Source of the DNA: Devosia sp. SD17-2
GTDB lineage: Bacteria; Pseudomonadota; Alphaproteobacteria; Rhizobiales; Devosiaceae
Direction of reading: 5' to 3'
Assembly: GCF_029201565.1 (NCBI RefSeq)
Contig: NZ_CP104002.1
Span: 3,117,001 to 3,181,000, forward strand
DNA length: 64,000 nt
This document shows, piece after piece, positions 34,352 to 41,624 of the stretch (its first letter is position 1; every line of letters begins with the position of its first letter). The notes beneath the pieces are model-generated. The model did not search any database. It had not been told where the DNA came from and saw only the letters and a list, made by a program, of their open reading frames with translations. A program made the translations under genes and the position numbers.

Positions 34352-35392
34352 ATGACCCGAGACACATCGAACGACCTGCTGACGGTCGAAGGGCTCAAGG
34401 CCTATTACCAGATGAGCTATTTCGGCGTGAACCGCGAAGTGCGGGCCGTCGACGACATCACCATGACCATCAAGCGCAACGAGGTCTATGGCATTGCCGG
34501 GGAAAGCTCGTCGGGCAAGACCAGTTTCATCAAGGTGCTGGCGGCGGCGATGCGGCCACCGCTGCGCATTGTTGACGGGTCGGTGAAGTACCAGTTCAAG
34601 GACCGCAAGGTCGATATCGCCACGGCCACCGACAAAGAAATCGAAGCCATCCGCTGGAGCCACCTCTCCTACATCATGCAGGGGTCGATGAGCGTGCTCA
34701 ATCCGGTGCGGCGCATCGGCAAGACGTTCCATGATTTTGCGGCCAAGCCGCTGGGGCTGTCGGGCAAGGCGTTCGAAGACCGGGTGATCGCGCATCTGGC
34801 GCGGCTGAAACTGCCGCCGGAAGTGCTAAGGGCCTATCCGCATGAGCTTTCGGGCGGCATGCGGCAGCGCGTGACCATCGGGCTGGCGACAGTGTGCCAT
34901 CCCGAATTCATCATTGCCGACGAGCCGACGACGGCGCTCGACGTGGTGGTGCAGAAGGAGGTGCTCAACCTCATCCGCGACATCCAGAAAGAAATGGGCG
35001 CCTCGGTGATCTTCGTCACCCACGACATGAGCGTGCATGCCAATGTCGCCGACCGCGTGGGCATCATCTATGCCGGGCGGCTGGTCGAGGAAGGGCCGAC
35101 GCGCGAGATGTTCTTTGCGCCAAAGCATCCCTATACCGCCCATCTCGTGGCAAGCCTGCCGCGCATTGGTGACACGACGCAGCGCCCTGCCCTTGAAGGA
35201 CGGCCGCCGAACCTTTCCGATCCGCCGGCCGGATGCCGGTTTCATCCGCGCTGCCCGCTGGCCATCGACAAGTGCAAGAAGGAAGTGCCGCCCATGGAAA
35301 CGGTGGGGCCGGAGCATCGCACCGCCTGCTGGCGCTGGCGCGACGTGGAGCCACTGGTCAAGGCTGCAGCACCGCATGGAGTAATGGCATGA
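34352..35392 (+). CDS. ABC ATPase, DppD/OppD type
   Basis: 346 residues. Walker A is GESSSGKTSFIK, the signature is LSGGMRQRVTIGLA, Walker B is FIIADEPTTALD, and the H-loop is IFVTHDMSV. The C-terminal oligopeptide/dipeptide domain is present with its cysteines (GCRFHPRCPLAIDKCKKEVPP), which in relatives can hold an Fe-S cluster. The stop overlaps the next ATPase start (ATGA). Confidence 0.92.
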   Translation: MTRDTSNDLLTVEGLKAYYQMSYFGVNREVRAVDDITMTIKRNEVYGIAGESSSGKTSFIKVLAAAMRPPLRIVDGSVKYQFKDRKVDIATATDKEIEAIRWSHLSYIMQGSMSVLNPVRRIGKTFHDFAAKPLGLSGKAFEDRVIAHLARLKLPPEVLRAYPHELSGGMRQRVTIGLATVCHPEFIIADEPTTALDVVVQKEVLNLIRDIQKEMGASVIFVTHDMSVHANVADRVGIIYAGRLVEEGPTREMFFAPKHPYTAHLVASLPRIGDTTQRPALEGRPPNLSDPPAGCRFHPRCPLAIDKCKKEVPPMETVGPEHRTACWRWRDVEPLVKAAAPHGVMA

Positions 35393-36309
35393 CAACGCTT
35401 CTCGATGTGCGCGGCGTATCCAAGAGCTTTACGATGGGCGGGCTGTTCGGCCGCAAGATCGTGCCGGCAGTGCAGGATGCAAGTTTTTCGCTGTCTTCGG
35501 AAAATCCCGAGATTTTCACCATTATCGGCGAGAGTGGCTCGGGCAAGACGACGCTGGCGCGCATGATCCTGGGGCTCGAGGACGTCACGGAAGGCGAAAT
35601 CCTGTTCCGCGGGGAAAAGGTCGATCGTCACGCCGGCAAGGACAAGCGGCACGAATTCATGAGCCATGTGCAGCCGGTGTTCCAGAACCCGTTTGAAGCG
35701 TTCAATCCGCTGAAAAAGATCGAGCGCTATCTCGAGAGCACGGCGCGGCAGTTTCTCAAGACCACCGACAAGGCTGTCATCGACCGGGCGATGGACGAGG
35801 CGCTGCAGAAGGTGGGGCTGAGCCTTGTCGAGGTGCGCGGACGCTTTCCGCATGAGATGAGCGGCGGGCAGCTGCAGCGCGCGGCAATTGCGCGGGCGCT
35901 GATCCCCAATCCACCGCTGCTGATTGCCGACGAGCCGGTGTCCATGGTCGACGCCTCGCTGCGCATGAGCATCGTCAATCTGCTCAAAAGCCTGCGCGAC
36001 GATCTGAAAGTCTCGGTGATCTACATCACCCACGACCTGGCGACGGCCTACTACATTTCCAACCGGCTGATCATCATGCAGCGCGGGCGGATCGTGGAAA
36101 TGGGTGATGCGCGGACCGTGCTGGACAATCCGGAACATCCGTATTCGCGGCTGCTGAAGGCGTCGGTTCTGTCGACGGATGATGCCGGCGACGGCAAGCT
36201 TATTACCGACCCGGAAATGGTGCGGCTGGCGACTGAGCTGGTGGCGCGACCGGGCAAGCTGGTGACGCGGGCGGATGGGCGCGCGGTTCGGGTTTACGAG
36301 GCGGCTTGA
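35389..36309 (+). CDS. ABC ATPase, DppF/OppF type
   Basis: 306 residues. Walker A is GESGSGKTTLARM, the signature is MSGGQLQRAAIARAL, Walker B is LLIADEPVSMVD, and the H-loop is IYITHDLATAYY. The Cys-rich C-terminal extension of the DppD partner is lacking. The frame is open further upstream, but ATG 35389, overlapping the preceding stop, fits the family N-terminus (MTTLLDVRGVSKSF). It closes the five-gene importer operon, followed by two palindromic repeats and a GH43-like gene. Confidence 0.92.
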   Translation: MTTLLDVRGVSKSFTMGGLFGRKIVPAVQDASFSLSSENPEIFTIIGESGSGKTTLARMILGLEDVTEGEILFRGEKVDRHAGKDKRHEFMSHVQPVFQNPFEAFNPLKKIERYLESTARQFLKTTDKAVIDRAMDEALQKVGLSLVEVRGRFPHEMSGGQLQRAAIARALIPNPPLLIADEPVSMVDASLRMSIVNLLKSLRDDLKVSVIYITHDLATAYYISNRLIIMQRGRIVEMGDARTVLDNPEHPYSRLLKASVLSTDDAGDGKLITDPEMVRLATELVARPGKLVTRADGRAVRVYEAA

Positions 36310-36315
36310 GACAAG

Positions 36316-36353
36316 ACCCCCACCTAACCTCCCCCTGCCAGGGGGAGGGACGG
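36316..36353. repeat. Dispersed palindromic repeat, copy B
   Basis: ACCCCCACCTAA then CCTCCCCCTGCCAGGGGGAGG, followed by GACGG. It is nearly identical to copy E at 47466. Confidence 0.8.
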
Positions 36354-36390
36354 ATCGAGGTTGGGGAGCGGCCGGTGGTTTTACCGACAG

Positions 36391-36430
36391 AACCCCCTCC
36401 TAGCCTCCCCCTTGCTAGAAGGGAGGAATG
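36391..36430. repeat. Dispersed palindromic repeat, copy C (diverged)
   Basis: AACCCCCTCCTAG, then CCTCCCCCTTGCTAGAAGGG and AGGAATGG. The right arm is degenerate. It lies 38 bp after copy B, in direct orientation. Confidence 0.65.
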
Positions 36431-36465
36431 GATCGGGGCTGCGGTGAGTATGAGGGACCAAAAGA

Positions 36466-37416
36466 ATGAGTGCGCCGGTATATCGGGATCCGATTCAGGA
36501 TGGGGCGGCGGATCCGACGGTGATCCGTCGGGAAGGCACCAATGAATGGTGGATGTTTTATACCAATCGCCGGGCCAATGCCGGGGGCGACGGGTTTTCG
36601 TGGATCCATGGTTCGCCGATCGGGGTCGCGGTTTCGACCGATGACGGAGTGAGCTGGACCTACAAGGGCACGGTGAAGGGGCTCGATGCGCCGGGGGATG
36701 ACGGGCTCAATACGCATTGGGCGCCGGAGGTGATCTTCGCCGAGGGGCGCTATCACATGTTCCTCAGCTATATCAAAGGGGTGCCGACCCATTGGAAGGT
36801 GCCGCGCACCATCACCCATTTCGTCAGCGATGATCTCGAAAACTGGGAGCGGGTGGGACCGCTCAAGCTTTCGAGCTCGAACTGCATCGACGCCTGTGTG
36901 TTCCGCTCGCCGGAGGGGATCTGGCGGATGTGGTATAAGGACGAGGGCCAGGGTTCGAGCACCTGGAGCGCCACCAGCCCGAATATGATGGACTGGACGC
37001 TGGAAGGCGAAGTGCTGCCGGGATCGCCTGAGGCGCCGCCGCATGAAGGGCCGAACGTCTTCGAAATGGGCGGGTTCTATTGGCTGATTACGGATGAATG
37101 GCGGGGCCAAGCGGTCTACCGGTCGGACGATACGCTCAAATGGACGCGGCAGGGGACTATCGCCGGGGAGCCGGGCGAGGACCCGCTGGACCAGAAGTTT
37201 GCGCGGCATGCCGACGTGGTGGTCACTGGCGAGAGTGCGGTGATGTATTATTTCACCCATGCCGAATGGGACGAGACCAAGAACCCATCGGCCGGGCCGC
37301 CGGATGCGCGCTCGCGTGCCACCGCCGTGCATCAGGCGCGGCTTTGGGTCGAGGACGGCGTGCTCAAATGCGACCGGAATATCCCCTTGGGGCAGCCGGT
37401 TCTGGCGGGTGGCTAA
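36466..37416 (+). CDS. GH43-like five-bladed beta-propeller glycosidase
   Basis: 316 residues. The N-terminal DPIQDGAADPTVIRREG holds the Asp expected for a GH43-type nucleophilic-water base. Blade motifs follow: NEWWMFYTNRR, then LNTHWAPEVIFAEGRYHMFL and DACVFRSPEGIWRMWYKDE. Clan GH-F families (GH43) and related propellers act on arabinan, xylan or galactan. It has no signal peptide, so it would act on imported fragments. GAGGGA is 8 nt before the ATG. It follows the importer operon and shares substrate logic with the GH51 enzyme. Its stop codon interlocks with that of the convergent haemoglobin gene. Confidence 0.8.
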   Translation: MSAPVYRDPIQDGAADPTVIRREGTNEWWMFYTNRRANAGGDGFSWIHGSPIGVAVSTDDGVSWTYKGTVKGLDAPGDDGLNTHWAPEVIFAEGRYHMFLSYIKGVPTHWKVPRTITHFVSDDLENWERVGPLKLSSSNCIDACVFRSPEGIWRMWYKDEGQGSSTWSATSPNMMDWTLEGEVLPGSPEAPPHEGPNVFEMGGFYWLITDEWRGQAVYRSDDTLKWTRQGTIAGEPGEDPLDQKFARHADVVVTGESAVMYYFTHAEWDETKNPSAGPPDARSRATAVHQARLWVEDGVLKCDRNIPLGQPVLAGG

Positions 37417-37907
37417 CTCTCAGTCGGCGTCCAACCGGGACTGGGCTCGCGCTTGAGCGGGCCCATCGTTGTGATGTCATCGCCCCGGCGCATGGAAATG
37501 TTCATGCGGAAGGAATTGCCGATGCGCTCGGAGCGTTCGACGAAGAGCGCGGCGATGTCAGGCGGGCAGAGTTCTTCGGCGGTCTCGCGGAAGAGGCGCA
37601 GCCAGCGCATGAAATGGGCGTCGTCCAGCTCGGGGATGGCCAGATGCTTGGGCATGGGGCGGCCATTATAGGTGCCGGTGCCGAGCAGCATGGAATTCCA
37701 GAATTCGGTGATGAGATCGATGTGCGCCGGCCAGTGGTCGGCCGGAATTTTGCTGTTAAACACCGGGCCGATCAGGGGGTCGTGGCGGGCGCGACCATAA
37801 AAGGCTTCAACGACGGCGCGGACCATGGGCTGGTCGAGGCCTTCAGGCGTTTCCCAGCCGATGCGGGTAAGACGCGTGCCTATCGGGGGACGATCGGGGA
37901 CGCTCAT
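37413..37907 (-). CDS. Group III truncated haemoglobin
   Basis: 164 residues. The group III pattern is clear: VRAVVEAFYGRARHDPLIGPVF, then FWNSMLLGTGTYNGRPMPKH and LDDAHFMRWLRLFRETAEELC, with the proximal His in the HF region. It is a small cytosolic haem protein thought to deal with O2, NO or peroxide. Its ATG overlaps the stop codon of the regulator gene (ATGA), so the two form a coupled pair. The minus-strand TAG stop overlaps the TAA of the GH43-like gene. Confidence 0.92.
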   Translation of the reverse strand: MSVPDRPPIGTRLTRIGWETPEGLDQPMVRAVVEAFYGRARHDPLIGPVFNSKIPADHWPAHIDLITEFWNSMLLGTGTYNGRPMPKHLAIPELDDAHFMRWLRLFRETAEELCPPDIAALFVERSERIGNSFRMNISMRRGDDITTMGPLKREPSPGWTPTES

Positions 37908-38572
37908 GACGCTGGCTCTTCGGTGATGGTGTAAGTGCAGCGCCGGCCACCGCTGACGATGTGCTCGCTGCGCTCGACCGTGGCACCGGGGCCAATGACC
38001 GACCGAAACACGTCAAGCTCGGCGCGGCAAAAACCCTGGCAGGCGGTGGCGGCAGCGCAGATGGGGCAATGGTTTTCGATGAGCAGCAGCGAGCCGTCGG
38101 GCTGCTCGGACCACTCGGCCATATAGCCTTCGCGGCTGCGCAGATCAGCCAGCGCGGCGACGCCCGCCTTGAGATCGGTGGCGGTGGAAACCGCCTGCTC
38201 ATAGGCGCTGCGGGTGTCGGATTCGCGCGCGGAGATGATGGTATCAAGGGCCGCTTCGCCGAGCTGGGCGCGCACAATGTCGAGCAATTGCACGGTCAGC
38301 GCCGCATGGGTATCGGGAAAACGCGACTGGGCGGCGGGCGTGAGGCTCCATTGCTGGGTCGGGCGACCGACACCGGCAGAGAGGCTGCGTGCCTCGACAA
38401 GCCCCTCCTCGGCGAGCCGCAGCACTTGCTGACGGGCGGCTTCTCCGGTGGTGCCCAACATTTTCCCCAGCGCGGCCGACGACAGGGCGCCATGCATCTT
38501 GAGCAGCATGAGAATGCGCTCGGCCGGGCTGCGCGGCGACCAGGACTGGGATTGGGGCAGTGCGTTTTCCAA
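37904..38572 (-). CDS. SufR-like transcriptional regulator with Cys motif
   Basis: 222 residues. A winged helix lies at about 15-75 (ERILMLLKMHGALSSAALGK, then TTGEAARQQVLRLAEEGLVE), followed by a helical dimer region. A C-terminal domain holds ENHCPICAAATACQGFCRAE at about residues 167-186. Four cysteines in that segment match the cluster-binding part of SufR-type repressors, suggesting Fe-S sensing. The start codon is TTG with AAGG upstream. It is translationally coupled to a truncated haemoglobin gene and divergent from superoxide dismutase, so a redox, NO or iron signal is likely. Confidence 0.85.
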   Translation of the reverse strand: MENALPQSQSWSPRSPAERILMLLKMHGALSSAALGKMLGTTGEAARQQVLRLAEEGLVEARSLSAGVGRPTQQWSLTPAAQSRFPDTHAALTVQLLDIVRAQLGEAALDTIISARESDTRSAYEQAVSTATDLKAGVAALADLRSREGYMAEWSEQPDGSLLLIENHCPICAAATACQGFCRAELDVFRSVIGPGATVERSEHIVSGGRRCTYTITEEPAS

Positions 38573-38677
38573 GATGGACCTTGACTAAATGGCGCTAAGG
38601 GTTTTCAAAGTCAGTACTTGGAAATTAGACCGGACTGCGCCGCAAGGCAAGCCGGCGCACTGCGAAAGGTTATTGAG

Positions 38678-39280
38678 ATGAGCTTTACGCTACCCGCCCT
38701 GCCCTATTCCGTATCTGCTCTGGCCGACGCCGGGATGAGCCAGGAGACGCTTGAGCTGCACCATGGCAAGCATCACCAGGCCTATGTGACGGCGCTGAAC
38801 GGCTTTGTCGAAAAATACCCCGAGCTCGCCGGCAAGTCGCTTGAGGAGATCGTGCTGTTCGCCAAGGACAAGGCCGACATGGCCCCGGTGTTCAACAATG
38901 CCGGCCAGCACTGGAACCACATCCATTTCTGGAATGCGCTGTCGCCGACCGGTGGCAAGCTGCCGGGCAAGCTCGAAGCCAAGATCGTGGAAGATTTCGG
39001 CTCGGTCGACGCCTTCAAGGAAAGCTTCAAGACTGCCGCCACCACCCAGTTCGGGTCGGGCTGGGCCTGGTTGGTGCTGGGCGAGGACGGCAAGCTCAAG
39101 ACCTCAAAGACCGCCAATGGCTCCAACCCGCTGGCGTCAGGCGAAGGCAAGGCGCTGCTCGGGCTCGACGTGTGGGAACACAGCTATTACGTCGATTTCC
39201 GTAATCGTCGCCCCGACTATGTGAGCAACTTCCTCGACAAGCTGGCGAACTATGAGTTTGCCGAAGCCAATCTGGGCTAA
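38678..39280 (+). CDS. sodB: Superoxide dismutase, Fe-type
   Basis: 200 residues. The metal ligands by alignment to E. coli SodB are H28 (LELHHGKHH), H81 (QHWNHIHFW), D164 and H168 (LDVWEHSYYVDF). Gln77 in NNAGQHWNH is the outer-sphere residue typical of Fe-dependent enzymes. It converts superoxide to peroxide and oxygen in the cytosol. The frame is open 20 codons upstream, but ATG 38678 with AAAGG upstream matches the family start MSFTLPALPY. The 105-bp region shared with the divergent SufR-like regulator may carry its operator. Confidence 0.95.
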   Translation: MSFTLPALPYSVSALADAGMSQETLELHHGKHHQAYVTALNGFVEKYPELAGKSLEEIVLFAKDKADMAPVFNNAGQHWNHIHFWNALSPTGGKLPGKLEAKIVEDFGSVDAFKESFKTAATTQFGSGWAWLVLGEDGKLKTSKTANGSNPLASGEGKALLGLDVWEHSYYVDFRNRRPDYVSNFLDKLANYEFAEANLG

Positions 39281-39409
39281 GTCGCTCCACCGCGCCCGAT
39301 CCCCAGGATCGGGCGCCCCGAGCATTGCATTCGGCGGCGCTTCCGGGCGATGCTGGGTGATTGATTTTGACCGTTGATGTCCCGACATGACGGGCATGAG
39401 GTCTCGAGT

Positions 39410-39961
39410 ATGACAATGGCTGATTTCGACCTTCCCGACACCATGGCCCTGCGCCCCAGCCGCCGGCCACCGGTGGGAAGGAGCGAGTTCCGCGCCGTGA
39501 TGGCGGGCATGGCGTCGACCGTCTGCGTGGTTTCGGCCAAGCGTGGCGACGAAATGGTGGGGCGGACCGTGACCTCGGTGCTGTCGCTGTCAGCGACGCC
39601 GCCTGCCCTGCTGATCTCCATCGACATCGTCAGCCGGCTTGCCGATCTGATCGCCAAGACCGGTGGGTTCTCGCTGGCGATGCTGGCGACAGAGCAGACA
39701 GAGATTGCCGACGCCTTTGCCGGCAAGCTGGAAGCCGAGCACAGATTTGGCCTTGGACGATGGGGCAAATGGCCCTCGGGCCACCCCAAACTGCTCGACG
39801 CGGTGACGACGCTCGAATGCGACGTGATCGGGTCCATGGAAACGGGAACGCATGTGCTGTTTGCCGGCGCCATTGTCGAAGCGGAGACCAGTACCGACCG
39901 GATGCCGCTCATCTGGCAGCGGCATGGCTATCATGGGCTGAGCGCCCACGAGGACAAATAA
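39410..39961 (+). CDS. Flavin reductase-like FMN-binding protein
   Basis: 183 residues of the flavin reductase (DIM6/NTAB-type) fold. The core reads FRAVMAGMASTVCVVSAKRG, then GRTVTSVLSLSATPPALLIS and LAMLATEQTEIADAFAGK. Such proteins supply reduced FMN to a monooxygenase or act alone on flavin. No monooxygenase is adjacent. ATG 39410 with GAGG 8 nt upstream is preferred over an ATG 12 codons earlier. The conserved C-terminal WQRHGYHGL matches short family members. Confidence 0.85.
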   Translation: MTMADFDLPDTMALRPSRRPPVGRSEFRAVMAGMASTVCVVSAKRGDEMVGRTVTSVLSLSATPPALLISIDIVSRLADLIAKTGGFSLAMLATEQTEIADAFAGKLEAEHRFGLGRWGKWPSGHPKLLDAVTTLECDVIGSMETGTHVLFAGAIVEAETSTDRMPLIWQRHGYHGLSAHEDK

Positions 39962-40084
39962 GGCTCTGGCGGCGCGACGGAAAACCGGCCAAGCTGCCAG
40001 AGGAATGCCGCAATGATTGTCACACCGGGCAATGGTGCAACCCCTGGCCGCGGGGCCCGTTTACAGTGTGACCAGGAGGCGAAG

Positions 40085-40363
40085 GTGCCGCGCTTTTTCT
40101 TTCACTACCGTACCGATGATGAGCTGATCCGCGACGAGGCGGGCAGCGAGCATCCGGATCTGGAAGCGGCCGAGCACAATGCTGCCGAGATTGGCAAGGC
40201 GATCATGGACAAGCTGGCGGGCGAAGGCGGGGAAACCGGCATGCCGCGCAGTATCGAGATCACCGATGCCGAAGGGCACGAGCTGCTGTATGTGGTGTTC
40301 TGGGTGGGCCCCAAGATCGGCGCCGTTCCCGGCACGCCCATAACACCCGCCAGCGTGCACTAG
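40085..40363 (+). CDS. DUF6894-type small protein
   Basis: 92 residues beginning MPRFFFHYRTDDELIRDEAG, the hallmark N-terminus of DUF6894 proteins common in rhizobia and relatives, followed by LEAAEHNAAEIGKAIMDKL and a C-terminal ELLYVVFWVG strand. The function is unknown. The start is GTG with a perfect AGGAGG 6 nt upstream. An IS5 element begins exactly at the stop codon: TA of the stop is the IS target and the G comes from the IS end, so the coding sequence is unharmed. Confidence 0.85.
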   Translation: MPRFFFHYRTDDELIRDEAGSEHPDLEAAEHNAAEIGKAIMDKLAGEGGETGMPRSIEITDAEGHELLYVVFWVGPKIGAVPGTPITPASVH

Positions 40364-41129
40364 GTGACCGACTCATAACTTCGCAACCAGATACGGATTG
40401 AAGCGAGTTGGACTGATGCCAGGAAATTGTCGTCTCGCTTGTCGTATCGGGTTGCGATTGCCCTGAAGTGTTTGAGTTTGTTGAAGTAACGTTCGACAGC
40501 GTTGCGCTGGCGATAGACCCAGTGGCTGAATGGGAAGGTTTGCACGCGGTTGGGCATGGCGCGGATATTGGCCCATGCACCGCGCTCGGCCATGGTGCTG
40601 CGCAGGGCATCACTGTCGTAGGCTCGGTCTGCGAGCAGGATATTTCCAGCGGACAGGGTGGCAAACATGTCCGCTGCTGATCGCCCATCATGGGCCTGGC
40701 CTTCGGTCAGTTTGAGCTGGATCGGCCGCCCCTGGGCATCGACCAGCGCATGGATCTTGGTGGTCAGGCCGCCGCGCGAACGACCCATGCAACGGGATCG
40801 CTCGTCTTTTTTTGACCGTTGGCGGCGTGCTGGTGAACCCGGATCGAGGACGAGTCGATCATCTGCACGTCGCCATTGTAAGCGGCTGATACAGCGTCAA
40901 GAATGCGCGCCCAGTGGCCGGCCCTGCGCCACCGGTTGAAGCGGTTCACGCAGGTCGTGTGCGGGCCATACCGCGTCGGGATGTCGGCCCAGGGCGCGCC
41001 CGTGCGAAGCCGCCAGAAGATGCCGTTCAGAACACGCCGGTCATCGGCGCGCGGAACGCCGCGCACCTTCGTCGGAAGCAGCGGCTGGATCACAGACCAC
41101 TCAAAATCCGTAAGATCAAAACGCGCCAT
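40360..41129 (-). CDS. IS5-family transposase, made by -1 frameshift
   Basis: The first frame starts at ATG 41129 (MARFDLTDFEWSVIQPLLP), with GGAGG 5 nt upstream, and includes MIDSSSIRVHQHAANG. Seven A residues read CAA-AAA-AAG, giving the slippery heptamer A-AAA-AAG at 40812-40806. The -1 frame continues with GRSRGGLTTKIHALVD, ILLADRAYDSDALR and RNAVERYFNKLKHFRAIATR, supplying the rest of the DDE core. The stop TAG uses the flanking TA. The fused length of about 256 residues is normal for the IS427 group. Confidence 0.85.
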
Positions 41130-41206
41130 CATCACCTCCTGTCCACCAAAGGGAAGGAATCACAACAGCAGCACTTTGGGAATCCCGTTAATGGGTATGT
41201 GACCTA
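40361..41206 (-). mobile_element. Third IS5-family element, inserted at a stop codon
   Basis: The element is 40363-41204 (842 bp) with TA at 40361-40362 and 41205-41206. Ends are GGTGACCGACTCATAA on the left and GGTCACATACCCATTA on the right (complement), about 10-11 of 16 matching. The transposase reads on the minus strand. Confidence 0.85.
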
Positions 41207-41306
41207 GGCGCGGCCCAGCCGAATTTTCGACAGAGACAGACGCTTTCCATGCGGGGCATTAGCCTGTGCACGGAACTGCTTTGCTATGGGCAGGCGAGAT
41301 CAGGGA

Positions 41307-41402
41307 CTAGAAAAGAGGCCCGGCATGGGCGGTGACCACGAAGCCCAGAATGAGGGCGGCGGCCAGAGCCGCATAGGAAACCATCAGATAGATCTTCGAC
41401 AT
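41307..41402 (-). CDS. Putative 31-residue membrane peptide
   Basis: The minus strand encodes MSKIYLMVSYAALAAALILG followed by FVVTAHAGPLF and stop: one transmembrane helix with a short polar start. Ribosome-site evidence is weak (CCGGGG about 6 nt upstream). It lies alone in the 418-bp space between an IS and the glutamate dehydrogenase gene, where nothing else is visible apart from the latter's promoter region. Composition is protein-like, but the ORF is short. Confidence 0.4.
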   Translation of the reverse strand: MSKIYLMVSYAALAAALILGFVVTAHAGPLF

Positions 41403-41624
41403 CGGGAACCCCGGAGATTGATCTATCGAAAGACTACCAGATCAATCGAGTTTAACAAGAGGTAAACGCGCGGCTGAGGCGGGGTGATGCGAAAAGCTTT
41501 GCCTGATTGTGACGATATTATGAAATGGCGTGCTCAATTAGGCCCGGAAGCACAGGCTTGTCAGGAGGGGAGACAGGACTGTTTGGCCTGCTAAGCTAGG
41601 GGACGGAACTGGAGGGGGATAAGC

